Part shown: positions 47,390-56,579 of the stretch, piece after piece
Layout: each line of letters starts with the position of its first letter
Numbering within the stretch: the stretch's first letter is position 1
Source of the DNA: Paenibacillus faecalis
Lineage (GTDB): Bacteria; Bacillota; Bacilli; Paenibacillales; Paenibacillaceae
NCBI RefSeq assembly: GCF_900289175.1
Contig: NZ_LT985747.1
Location: 4,265,921-4,329,920, forward strand
DNA length: 64,000 nucleotides
Direction of reading: 5' to 3'
Made by a program: the position numbers and the translations under genes
The notes under the pieces: model-generated
Databases searched by the model: none
What the model was told of the DNA's origin: nothing
Seen by the model: the letters and a program-made list of their open reading frames with translations, nothing else

Positions 47390-47731
47390 CGTACAGATTC
47401 AAAAAATGTCCACCAGTACGTTTCAACTGATATATCAGGGGCCTACCTGCTGACAGCAAGTAACTTTCTGATCAACAGAGTGCCTTGCTACCAACTATTT
47501 TGCCATTAAAACTACACTATGTGCATATGAATGACCGTCAATATATTGCATCCTCACTATTATGGGACAATACATACACCAATTATTCACCAATCTACGA
47601 GAAGAAATGATGCTGAATCTACTAAGTTAGAAGATGATCGGAGTTAGGTCTACCAACATCCGGGCTTTCATGCGCTTTAACCCAATGTAGCTGTGATAGA
47701 CAGTTTAAATTTAACAATGGGGGTTTATCAA

Positions 47732-48932
47732 ATGAACATGAAAGCTCATAAACTATTTTATTTGATAACCTTTATTCAATTTTTTATGTTAGAAATAACA
47801 GGAACAACATTAATTCTTTATATTTTGAGTAAAGGATATTCACTTCAATCAGCAAACAACCTCTTGATTGTTTTGTTTATAAGTATTTTATTATTAGAAA
47901 TTCCAACTGGAGTTATTGCTGATCGTTTTGGAAGAAAACTCTCTGTTATATTAGGGTATATATGCTATTTTATCTATTTATTATTATTCGTACTGACTAA
48001 AGACCTATCTTTATTGATAATTGCCCAAATATTTGGTGCTCTTGCAACATGCTTAAAATCAGGAGCGTTGGAATCCTGGGTCGTAGATCATTCAGATCAA
48101 CCTCTTGAGGATATTTTCTCAAAATCAAACAGTATAATGTATATCGCTGGATTCTTTTGTGGATTATTGGGGGCTTTTCTTGCTAGTATACATTTTAATT
48201 TACCTTGGATTATCAGTATTATTTGTTGTGTTACCCTCATTATTTTATCTTCTATCTATATGAAGGAAAACAATAAAGGTACACAAGAGATAATATCAAA
48301 TGGAAATAGTGAAAAAAAATCTATTAAAACAATCATTAATAATAGCATAACTATCGTTCTATCAAATAAATCATTGTGGATCATTTTTATAGTAGGCATT
48401 TTCATCAGTTTTTCCAACTCTGCTGCCAATACCTTTCAACAACCCCGTTTTGTTGGTTTATCAGAACATGGCGTATGGATTTTTGGAGTTATTAAAACCA
48501 TTTATTCATTATTTATGAGTATGGGCAGTTTATTAATCAAAAAATTAAGTAAACATTATAATGATAAAACGGTTATGATACTTTCACTATACATGTTAGG
48601 AGTTTGGTTGATTTTATCAGGACTATTTGATCAATTTTATCTTGTACTTGTTACATTTCTAATCTATGAAATGGGACGGGGAATGTATCCTACTGCAAAA
48701 CAAATTTATTTAAATAAAAGAATTCCGAGTGAATATAGAGCTACTATACTTTCTTTAGATTCTGCTATAGCACAAATCGGAATGTGTTTAGGTCTTTTCA
48801 TCACAGGACTAATAAGTAAAAATTTCACGGATCTCTCAGCTAGTCAATTACCCATTAGAAATCTCATGGATAATTTGTGGAGTTGCAGCTTTACTACCTA
48901 TACTTATTCTCAAATATAGAAAGGAAGAGTAA
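47732..48932 (+). pseudogene. MFS exporter with a frameshift near the C-terminus
   Basis: Start at ATG 47732 (GGGGGT 8-9 bases upstream). Eleven hydrophobic segments follow, with the MFS loop motif ADRFGRKLSVILGYICY. Near 48836-48840 the frame changes: the annotated frame ends in non-membrane sequence (LWSCSFTTYTYSQI), while the next frame gives a proper last helix (PLEISWIICGVAALLPILIL, KYRKEE) and stop at 48932. One base inserted or deleted. Strongly AT-rich compared with neighbours. Probably an efflux pump, possibly linked to the SPASM remnant. Confidence 0.75.
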
Positions 48933-49090
48933 CCTATTTAAACCCCGCATCTTCTTGAAGGGACGGTATTGAACAGCTTTTCAGACGCTAATAAATAGGA
49001 AAAGAAGTTGTGAAATTAAGGGAAAGAATTCACCCTTGAGAAAGATGACACCCATACTGGGAGTGCAAAAAAAGTCCCACATGGTTTTTT

Positions 49091-49314
49091 TTAAAAAAAC
49101 ACTCTAAAGCAAATGATTTCAATGGCAAAGTGTTGACCTCTTTTGATGAGAAAACGTATTCTTTTTAAAGCTTCCCGTCCTACTGACAGGTCGGCCCCTC
49201 GGATCACCGGGCTCCCGTGCAATGGGTCAGCCAGTTCACCTAACCATTCTCTCATTTGCAAGCTAATCGTGCTTTTACCAGCTCCATTGGTACCAACAAA
49301 ACCGTCATGATTAG
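49091..49314 (-). pseudogene. Zeta-toxin-like kinase remnant
   Basis: The minus-strand frame reads DGFVGTNGAGKSTISLQMRE (Walker A), then PVIRGADLSVGREALKRIRF, then LIKRGQHFAIE before degenerating to stop. The order P-loop, GREALKRI, G-FAIE(TT) is that of zeta toxins (UDP-GlcNAc kinases). No in-frame ATG, and the C-terminal half is missing. Confidence 0.6.
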
Positions 49315-49524
49315 TTAAGTGTCACTCATGATATTCAAATTCCTGCCGTTTTCCGGTTGCATCAAAACGATCTCGGACTTATTTCCTTCTGCGTCTTCAC
49401 GAACGCGTTTATTATTCTTTATATAATAGATGAATGCACCTGACTCTCTGGCTTGCTTCCGTGCATGTTGATTTGCTTTTTTCAAAACTTCTTGGAGTTG
49501 TTCTGGATTTGCAAACATCCTCAA
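49315..49524 (-). CDS. Small protein upstream of zeta-type toxin, probable antitoxin
   Basis: A 69-residue protein: MRMFANPEQLQEVLKKANQH, KQARESGAFIYYIKNNKRV, then a short charged tail. Helical first half and hairpin-like second half, directly before the zeta-like remnant, as in chromosomal zeta operons where a small gene precedes the kinase. With the toxin decayed it may no longer matter. Confidence 0.55.
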   Translation of the reverse strand: MRMFANPEQLQEVLKKANQHARKQARESGAFIYYIKNNKRVREDAEGNKSEIVLMQPENGRNLNIMSDT

Positions 49525-49696
49525 TCCCCCTCTGGATCGGACGAAATCTTCGGTTAGCTATCACGAATCATATAACCGCTGTCTGGATCGGTTTTGCTCG
49601 CTTTTAATTTCTTTCTCCGAGGCGATGTTGCATCGCCTGCAGCACAATTTTATCAAAATATCCTGAAAAATATTCGTATCTTTAAAATAAGTGAAT

Positions 49697-49734
49697 TTAA
49701 AAATAGCTGCCGAGACTTTCTCGATAGCTATTTT
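49697..49734 (-). terminator. Terminator of salvage cassette B
   Basis: AAAATAGCT and AGCTATTTT enclose an inner GAGA/TCTC stem; T-rich tail on the minus strand. Confidence 0.75.
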
Positions 49735-49794
49735 GATAGTTACGAAGGCGAACCGTAGCTCTAAAAGCCACAATCCGCCCCCGTTTTTCCTATA

Positions 49795-51210
49795 TTACAA
49801 GAATACGATCATAGAAAGGATGAACATAAAGACCACACCAACAATCATTGGCACAGATGTTCGTTTCACAATTTCGATAGGACTCTTTTTAACCGATCCA
49901 GCTACGATAAGAACAACAGCCGCTACTGGAGAAACGGCTCTGAACAAGTTACCAGCAAGCCCCATTGGGACCGTTACAGCAATCGGATTAATGGCAGCCG
50001 CTTCTGCAAGAGGAACCATCAGAGGAACCATGGAATAGAAGAGCGCGGTGCCGCTTCCGCTTAAAATAACGATAAGAGCTGTCAATCCTACGAGAAGGAG
50101 CGGAAGAACAAACCCAAGGTTAGAGCCTTGAATACCTACCATTGCCGATTCCAACGATTCAATAATTCCGATGGATTTCAGACCTGTAACGAACACAGAT
50201 GCTGCAACGAGCAGAACAACAATTGGCACTGCGTTACCCATTCCTTTAAAGAAATGCTCTGTACCATCGAGTACGCTCTTCGCATTCTTTTTACGGATTA
50301 ATTCACAAATAATCGCAATCGCGAAAGATAATAAGGTTACTACCTCAACACTTACATTTACAGAGATATCGGATACAGACTGAAGAATAAATACGACGAT
50401 CAGAAACAGGATCGGAAGCACAGGTAACAAAGCGTAAACAGTTGTAAACAATTTTCCGCCCTCTACTAGCTTTACATCTTTCAACTCTACTTCCGCATCC
50501 TCAGTGTCGACACCCAATTTTTTATCCATGTGCTTTTGCCAGAAGTAATGAACAGCCGCTATTACTAATAGCGTAGGAATGGAAACTAACGCATGATAGC
50601 GGAATACATAATCGGTTACCGTCAAATTAGAAAATGCAGCGTACTGCGATAATTCAGTCGCCACAGCAACGTTATCCCCTCCCATTGGAGTTGGTATGAT
50701 CGTTGCTGATGTTGCAATGATCGCTGCTGCAGATAAAGTTGACATTCCTGCTTTTTTCAATACAGGGAATAGTGTGGCAAGCAAAATAATAGCCAGATTC
50801 GAAGCACTAGGTATAACCAAGGATAATAAGTTTCCAAGCAAGAAAACAACAGGCACAAGAATATATACCGATTTTATTTTGCCCAGTGGCTTCGTTAATA
50901 CATTGACGGTTACATCATTCGCATTAATATAGGACATATATGCTGTATATCCACCAAGAACAAGGATGATAAATCCTGCTGAAGTCAGTGAGGACTTAAA
51001 CTGATCGGTTATCGCCAATAATGGGTCTAGCCATACGGCACCTGTTGATTCAAAGTCACTGGCACTAATCCCGTTACCCATCAGAATAGCAATGAACATC
51101 AAAACGATCCCGATAAAGAACAGTGTTATTTTAATATCCATTTGCTTGATTAGCATATATACAATGATACAAATTGCCAAAATCGCCGAACCATACATAA
51201 TTATATCCAT
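49795..51210 (-). CDS. DcuC-family carrier, cassette B
   Basis: A 471-residue protein nearly identical to the carrier of cassette A; differences are scattered and mostly conservative (for example ILMGNGISASDFESTG against ILMGYGISVEEFESTG). Same loops and membrane pattern. Last gene of the intact salvage operon. Substrate inferred from neighbours to be a nucleoside or its product. Confidence 0.83.
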   Translation of the reverse strand: MDIIMYGSAILAICIIVYMLIKQMDIKITLFFIGIVLMFIAILMGNGISASDFESTGAVWLDPLLAITDQFKSSLTSAGFIILVLGGYTAYMSYINANDVTVNVLTKPLGKIKSVYILVPVVFLLGNLLSLVIPSASNLAIILLATLFPVLKKAGMSTLSAAAIIATSATIIPTPMGGDNVAVATELSQYAAFSNLTVTDYVFRYHALVSIPTLLVIAAVHYFWQKHMDKKLGVDTEDAEVELKDVKLVEGGKLFTTVYALLPVLPILFLIVVFILQSVSDISVNVSVEVVTLLSFAIAIICELIRKKNAKSVLDGTEHFFKGMGNAVPIVVLLVAASVFVTGLKSIGIIESLESAMVGIQGSNLGFVLPLLLVGLTALIVILSGSGTALFYSMVPLMVPLAEAAAINPIAVTVPMGLAGNLFRAVSPVAAVVLIVAGSVKKSPIEIVKRTSVPMIVGVVFMFILSMIVFL

Positions 51211-51237
51211 CGTGAGCCTCCTCTAGTTGTCGTTAGC

Positions 51238-52158
51238 TTAGTTGCACTTTCTCAAACTATCGAGCAACCATTCTCGGAATAGCTGCTGGTCAACATCAAC
51301 ACATACTTTGGCATTGTTTGGTTTATTCAAATATCCTTTTAAATCAACAATAGTTGCTCCGGTTGTCATACTACCGTTTAGCTCTACACCCACGTAAGTA
51401 TCCACCGTTTCAAACATTTCCGGCTTTAACAAATAGGCAATAGCACAGCTATCATACATTTTCAATCCCGTCTTCATACTGCCACCACGGTATCGCTTAA
51501 AGAGACTGTGAAGCATTTTACCAACATCATTCATTGTTTCTAGCTGAGCGCTATCTTCTGGTAATACAAGAGCTTTCCATCCAACATCCAGACCGGCCAT
51601 CACAATTGGAACTCCGCTGTCAAAAACAATTTTTGCAGCTTCAGGGTCAATATGAATATTAAACTCAGACATGACACCTTTATTCCCTCTGGTAACGGAG
51701 CCTCCCATCAGAACGATTTCCTTGATGTTGTTTTTCACTTCCGGATAAACTTTGAACAGTAATGCAATATTCGTTAGCGGCCCGATCGGAACGAGTGTGA
51801 TCTTCGTCTCGCTTTCTTGGATTACTCTATACATTGCATTGACCGCATTCTCTTCCAGGAGCAAGTCTTCCGTCGGCTCTTCAAAATCGAAACCTTCCAT
51901 TCCACTAACACCATGCACATCGCTCGCATCTTCCAGCGGTCTAATCAATGGAACACCTGCCCCCATTGCGACCGGAACTTCCTTCTTGAAATATTTCAGC
52001 AGTCTTAAAGTGTTATAGGTCACTTTATCAATCCCAACATTACCAGCGACTGTTGTGATCAATTTCACATCTAATTCCTCACTGTATAAAGCAACTGCTA
52101 ATGCTACTGCATCATCAATCCCGGGATCGGTATCAATAATAATTGGTCTGCCAGACAT
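51238..52158 (-). CDS. Nucleoside hydrolase, cassette B
   Basis: 306 residues from ATG 52158 (GAGGAG 8 bases upstream; the frame extends further up into the GNAT gene without support). Motif IIDTDPGIDDAVALAVAL, near-identical paralogue of the cassette A enzyme. Releases base and ribose, with the ribose then available to the ribokinase of the same operon. Confidence 0.92.
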   Translation of the reverse strand: MSGRPIIIDTDPGIDDAVALAVALYSEELDVKLITTVAGNVGIDKVTYNTLRLLKYFKKEVPVAMGAGVPLIRPLEDASDVHGVSGMEGFDFEEPTEDLLLEENAVNAMYRVIQESETKITLVPIGPLTNIALLFKVYPEVKNNIKEIVLMGGSVTRGNKGVMSEFNIHIDPEAAKIVFDSGVPIVMAGLDVGWKALVLPEDSAQLETMNDVGKMLHSLFKRYRGGSMKTGLKMYDSCAIAYLLKPEMFETVDTYVGVELNGSMTTGATIVDLKGYLNKPNNAKVCVDVDQQLFREWLLDSLRKCN

Positions 52159-52171
52159 ATATTCCATCTCC

Positions 52172-52606
52172 TCATAAGTTATCCATTTCACATGCTGTAT
52201 TGACGAATTTAACCATCCCATGACCAAAGTTAGTCGTAGGACGTTGTATAAAACCAAGTTTCTTATAGAAATCTTCATTATGCGGTGTAGACATTAAACC
52301 TACATAGGCGTTCTTGCAGGCTTTCCCCTCAATGTACCTCATTAAAGAGTGCATGATGGTATGACCAATTGATTTTTTCTGGTAATCAGGATCAACTACA
52401 ACATCCTTAATGAAGAACACAATTCTGTCATCTCCCACAATCCGACCAATGCCTACCGGTTTGTCATCATCATAGATAACAACAGAAAATAGTGTTTTTT
52501 CTAATGCCATCGTGACATCTTCCATAGGATATGCTTGAAAACCCACTATTCGTCGAAGCTCAGTATAAATTTCGGGAGTTAATCCATTTGTCTTTTCCCT
52601 TAGCAT
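52172..52606 (-). CDS. GNAT-family N-acetyltransferase, cassette B
   Basis: A 144-residue paralogue of the cassette A enzyme with VVDPDYQKKSIGHTIMHSLM. It is 13 bases upstream of the nucleoside hydrolase start, in the same operon. Confidence 0.85.
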   Translation of the reverse strand: MLREKTNGLTPEIYTELRRIVGFQAYPMEDVTMALEKTLFSVVIYDDDKPVGIGRIVGDDRIVFFIKDVVVDPDYQKKSIGHTIMHSLMRYIEGKACKNAYVGLMSTPHNEDFYKKLGFIQRPTTNFGHGMVKFVNTACEMDNL

Positions 52607-52634
52607 CTAACAACATCGCCTACCTTTATAACAT

Positions 52635-53501
52635 TCAGCCTGTAAAATCTTTCAACTCTTGTAACGATGGCATACCGCCTTGTGCGCCGAATTTCGTTAC
52701 AGACAGACTCGCTGCAAAAGCCGCATGATAACAGGCATCGTGGAATTCGTACCCTTTATCGAGAAAACAGCTTAAAGCACCATTGAATGTGTCTCCTGCG
52801 CCTGTAGTATCCTCTACTTGAACTTCTGGTGCTTTGATAAAAATGTCTTTCCCATTCTTGTGATAAGCAATGCCTTGCTTTCCTTTTGTAATGATTAATT
52901 TTTCTTTATATTTTTCGCAAAAACTAGGTGAATTCATAAGCATTTCTGCTTCATGTTCATTCGGCGTCAAATACGTGATCATATCCCACCATTCGGATGG
53001 AAACTCCTGATATGGAGCAGGGTTAAGGATCGTAGTTATCCCCTTGTTGGAAGCAATCTCTAAAACTCTAGCAACCGTTTCCATCGGAATTTCCAGTTGA
53101 AGCAAAATGACATTGCTGCTCTCAATTTGCTCTTTACATGCATCTATATCTACAGGAGTCAGCTCGTAATTCGCTCCTGGAACAACAACAATCAAATTGT
53201 CCCCTTCTGTAATCGTGATGGATGAAATACCTGTAGATGTTTGTGTAACCGGTTCCACATTATCGATATTAATACACTCATTTTTAAGATGAGATAAATA
53301 TTGTGTGCCAAAACTATCTTCACCGACACGACCGATCATATTAACCGAACTGCCCAACCTTGCAGCCGCTACTGCTTGATTTGCCCCTTTACCGCCAAAG
53401 TTTTGATGAAATTCCTTACCTATAATGGTTTCGCCAAGTTTCGGATAGCGATCCACTATAGATATCAAATCCATGTTCAAACTCCCTATCACTGTAATCA
53501 A
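52635..53501 (-). CDS. rbsK: Ribokinase, cassette B
   Basis: 288 residues from TTG 53501, which follows AAGGAG by 9 bases and gives the usual start MITVIGSLNMDLISIVDRYP. PfkB motifs: NFGGKGANQAVAAARLG near residue 38 and DTTGAGDTFNGALSCFL near the C-terminus with the catalytic Asp. It phosphorylates ribose at O5. First gene of cassette B; with the hydrolase downstream this completes nucleoside to base plus ribose-5-phosphate. Confidence 0.88.
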   Translation of the reverse strand: MITVIGSLNMDLISIVDRYPKLGETIIGKEFHQNFGGKGANQAVAAARLGSSVNMIGRVGEDSFGTQYLSHLKNECINIDNVEPVTQTSTGISSITITEGDNLIVVVPGANYELTPVDIDACKEQIESSNVILLQLEIPMETVARVLEIASNKGITTILNPAPYQEFPSEWWDMITYLTPNEHEAEMLMNSPSFCEKYKEKLIITKGKQGIAYHKNGKDIFIKAPEVQVEDTTGAGDTFNGALSCFLDKGYEFHDACYHAAFAASLSVTKFGAQGGMPSLQELKDFTG

Positions 53502-53672
53502 TACTTTTCTCTCCTTATATGTTGAATCTCTCACAATGGGCTGATCATCAAAGCTAATGCGTAATGGGTTGTTCAGTTGTAGTCAACTCAAGGGTAATCA
53601 TTGTTGCCTTACAATGACGTTATTAATTCATGATTTTCACAAAAATAATCTGTTTTTTTAAACAGCCCCTAG

Positions 53673-53776
53673 CTACACATCCTTCCGCCTCCACATCGCC
53701 CTGATTATTCGTGCATCGAAAAGCTTCCATAGAATCGTCGCATTCAGCACATCATAAATAATCATCGCAGCAAGAC
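53673..53776 (-). pseudogene. C-terminal remnant of a membrane-associated protein
   Basis: Minus-strand frame reads LAAMIIYDVLNATILWKLFD and ARIIRAMWRRKDV then stop. Protein-like but closed upstream. I do not recognise the family. Confidence 0.35.
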
Positions 53777-53821
53777 AATTTGATTGATGATTTAAAGCTA
53801 ATACATTAAAATTTAAATTGA

Positions 53822-53833
53822 GTAACCGGTTAC
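53822..53833. promoter_or_regulatory. LacI-family-like operator palindrome
   Basis: GTAACCGGTTAC, a perfect 12-base palindrome with a central CCGG, about 320 bases upstream of the ribokinase start. It has the form of LacI/GalR-family operators, but no regulator gene is adjacent. Confidence 0.35.
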
Positions 53834-53892
53834 ACAAATTATAAAAAAATGCTCGGTAACTGTCAAAGGTAATTTATTCCGGGTTAATTTTT

Positions 53893-53931
53893 AAGGGTGA
53901 GGGACTTCTTTTAGCCCCTCACCCGTCGCTT
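53893..53931. terminator. Hairpin at the left edge of the GC-rich island
   Basis: GGGTGAGGG pairs with CCCTCACCC, extended by a neighbouring base pair. A short A/T-rich stretch follows on each side. It probably ends the amidohydrolase transcript. Confidence 0.5.
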
Positions 53932-54014
53932 TTCTGGCCCATTTCCGTATGAATCGTTGCCATGGGTCTGATTGCTCTCATTGCCGTAATAGACGGCGAC
54001 TTCATTTAAGTTCT

Positions 54015-56564
54015 TCATTGGTAGGCCTCCTTAAGCGCCCTCTTCAGTTCGTCGCTGATATTGTTCTGAGCTTCGATGAGCGGCCAGTAGTTGTCCGAAT
54101 TAACTACGAAGGAATCGAGGTCGATGCTATTTGCGATGTTATCCCTGTCGGCTAACAGGTCCGGTTCCGCAGGTATCTCAAGCAGGTCGTTTGGATTCGG
54201 CGCGTACTCGTTATCCAGTTCAAGGACGAAAGGTTGCGGGCGCTCAACGCCGAGGGAGATCATGCGTGCATTATCACTTTCCACGGCTGCAAGGAAAGCG
54301 GGCAGATCTGCCATCGCGTCTCGAAGGATCTCGCTGGCGTCTCGCACGGTCAGATCGGAGAGTTCCGAGTCAGGGTTGAAGAGCTGAAAAGCTTTCTGCT
54401 TGCCACCCACCAGCAGCGGCTCCGGCGGCCGTTCTGGTACCACATTGAGGGTTTGCATGAAGTCGCGATCCCCGTAGCGGGCAACGCCATGCACTACTAC
54501 AAGCTTCACGTCAGCCTCGGTCGCGTCGATCAGGTGATCGTATGGATCGCCGCCTGCCCCGTCTATTACCAAGAAGTCGGCCATAGCCCCGGCCTTCAGT
54601 ACTCCAAGGTGTCGCTGCCAGCCGGTAACGGCTGCGGCGTCGGCTGTCACCGCCCGCACTAGGTCTCGTGAGTTGAATCCCGCGCCCTGACTCTTTACGA
54701 CGTGTCGTGCGACTTTCAATTCTTGTAAGAGGTTCTTGCTGCCGGTGGGCGACCAGTCGCTGCCGATGCTAAAGAGCAGGCCCGATTCTTTCAATATAGC
54801 TAAATCTAATGTCTGACCGTAAAGAAGCAAATTACTGAAAGGCGACCAAACTACCTTCGCGCCTTGATCTGCAAGCGCGTGGAAGTCTTCAGGCTTCAGC
54901 GCTAGGGCATGAATACCGACTAGCGATTTTCTTAAGAGGTCATTCTCAATCAGTTGTGTGAAGTAACGCCGGGTGCCTGTATCTACTCCCTCGCAAAGAT
55001 GGTAGAAGTAAGCCGTACGGGTTTCGAGGGCCCGACGGAAACTTTCTATAGCTTCGGGATTGTTCTGTAGGTTCGGGACGAGAGTGCCGGCCTCAGGCAA
55101 GCGGTCGTCGTTCGTTTCTTCGACATTACGAATCGCTCCATGAAAAAGGCGAATGCCGCCCTGAACCCTAGTCCTTATCCCTTGGCCGGTCGTCGTGCCA
55201 CCGATAAGGGCTTTCGCCTCAACGTAGCGGACTATCGACCGGGCAGTGCGAGAGTAGCCCGCGAGCGCCCGTATCGGAAGCGAAACGTTGGAAACGTACT
55301 CTCTTTCTCTCGGCCACTGTGTGCGATTCTGATACCGTTCAGGCACCACCCATAGCGGAAGCACATTATAAACGAAGTGGTTGTGTAGATCGATCAAGCC
55401 CGGGTAAATCGTCCCGCCAGTTAAAACCTCAGGCACCGAATTGAATTGAGGCGGTAGCGGTTGATCCGCGTTCAAGAGGCAGGCGATCTTGCCGTGACTC
55501 ACGACCACGCGTCCATTCTCGATCACTTCGTTCAAGCCATTCATAGTGACAATTCTCCCCCGAAGGATAAATGTGGGTCCATTGTCCACATCCACTTCAC
55601 CGGCCAGAAGGGGTGCCATAGGCTCAGCGACGGCCGCCTTGGCGGCGGCCAGCGGCGTGGTTGCCGACAGCCCGCCATTATCGTTTACAATGGAATCCCC
55701 CATTGGCGCGCGTGATGATACTGATGATGATAAATTTTCGACTCTCATACCTGCAGCCAGCGCGGCCGGCCTAAGTCTTTTATCATTAGTTACGAAGAGG
55801 CACCTGTCGACTTCCACCTCGGCCAAGGCTGCGGCGACAGCGAATGCTCGTCGATTTGGCAGTCGGCATGGGAGGTCAGAAGCGTTAATGATCAGTTCGG
55901 GTGTGAAGTTTTCGTAGACGCCGACCTCCTCAAGCACGCGCTGGATGTTACGGTGCCGGCCCGGGCCCATGTCGCAGAGGATGCCGAAGCGGTAGTCTGA
56001 CGCCAACCTCATCCATTCGGTGGCACCGCTGCGGAGTGTGAACCCCCGTGGCGTTTGATCAACCAAGGTTCCTATTAGGTCGAAAAAGATAGCGGCGCTT
56101 GCTTTGCATCCCTCATTGTTCATAGCCATCTGTCGTTGTGTCTCCCTCTTTGGTTTTGTCAGATCCCGCTCACGCTCTTTCCGCTGACGTCGCGCCTCTT
56201 CTGCAACGAAACGTGTCAGTTGTCTTCGTTCTTTGTCATCCACGATAGCATCATTATATAGGGTTAGATCTGCTGGTAGTATTAGGAATGGGCCAACATC
56301 GCGGTGTCTGTTTATCAGATTGTTCCACATGTATTTATTGTCATTGAACAGATCAAGCTCCGCATGGCGCTTTCGTACCAAGGCCGTGCAGAGCAACGTC
56401 GCACCCATTTGCAACCCAAGTGCCATTCGCGGCATTGTACATGTGTAATTGTTCGGCAAGTGCCGGAGCCTCTTACGCACGGATTCCATTATATGGAGTT
56501 GCTTTGGTGACGGCGTCCGGCCGCGCCAGGGAGAGCGGGTTGGTCTGCGCACCGTGATCTGCAT
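54015..56564 (-). CDS. HAD-like / amidohydrolase fusion protein of the GC-rich island
   Basis: An 849-residue protein; ATG with AAGGAGGG 7 bases upstream. Residues 1-150: basic, helical region of unknown fold. About 157-280: HAD-like domain (IFFDLIGTLVDQ with Asp162, LFVTNDKRLRPAALAAGMRV). The residue two after the nucleophile is Ile, not the usual acid Asp of phosphatases; dehalogenase-type HADs also lack it. About 325-720: amidohydrolase with metal-binding HNH in LIDLHNHFVYN, His in AYFYHLCEG and GIHALAL, and Asp in SIGSDWSPTGS. The last 130 residues are unassigned. No signal peptide. It follows the LTD gene by 15 bases (same operon). Codon use is GC-rich, unlike the host genes. Confidence 0.75.
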   Translation of the reverse strand: MQITVRRPTRSPWRGRTPSPKQLHIMESVRKRLRHLPNNYTCTMPRMALGLQMGATLLCTALVRKRHAELDLFNDNKYMWNNLINRHRDVGPFLILPADLTLYNDAIVDDKERRQLTRFVAEEARRQRKERERDLTKPKRETQRQMAMNNEGCKASAAIFFDLIGTLVDQTPRGFTLRSGATEWMRLASDYRFGILCDMGPGRHRNIQRVLEEVGVYENFTPELIINASDLPCRLPNRRAFAVAAALAEVEVDRCLFVTNDKRLRPAALAAGMRVENLSSSVSSRAPMGDSIVNDNGGLSATTPLAAAKAAVAEPMAPLLAGEVDVDNGPTFILRGRIVTMNGLNEVIENGRVVVSHGKIACLLNADQPLPPQFNSVPEVLTGGTIYPGLIDLHNHFVYNVLPLWVVPERYQNRTQWPREREYVSNVSLPIRALAGYSRTARSIVRYVEAKALIGGTTTGQGIRTRVQGGIRLFHGAIRNVEETNDDRLPEAGTLVPNLQNNPEAIESFRRALETRTAYFYHLCEGVDTGTRRYFTQLIENDLLRKSLVGIHALALKPEDFHALADQGAKVVWSPFSNLLLYGQTLDLAILKESGLLFSIGSDWSPTGSKNLLQELKVARHVVKSQGAGFNSRDLVRAVTADAAAVTGWQRHLGVLKAGAMADFLVIDGAGGDPYDHLIDATEADVKLVVVHGVARYGDRDFMQTLNVVPERPPEPLLVGGKQKAFQLFNPDSELSDLTVRDASEILRDAMADLPAFLAAVESDNARMISLGVERPQPFVLELDNEYAPNPNDLLEIPAEPDLLADRDNIANSIDLDSFVVNSDNYWPLIEAQNNISDELKRALKEAYQ

Positions 56565-56579
56565 TGCCCGGCCCTCCTT

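Noticed and set aside
47530..47610. 27-codon frame starting MNDRQYIASSLLWD
   Set aside because: No ribosome site and no conservation evidence; likely chance.
49561..49773. 70-codon minus-strand frame between the zeta remnant and cassette B
   Set aside because: It spans the terminator of cassette B and has no ribosome site or recognised motif.
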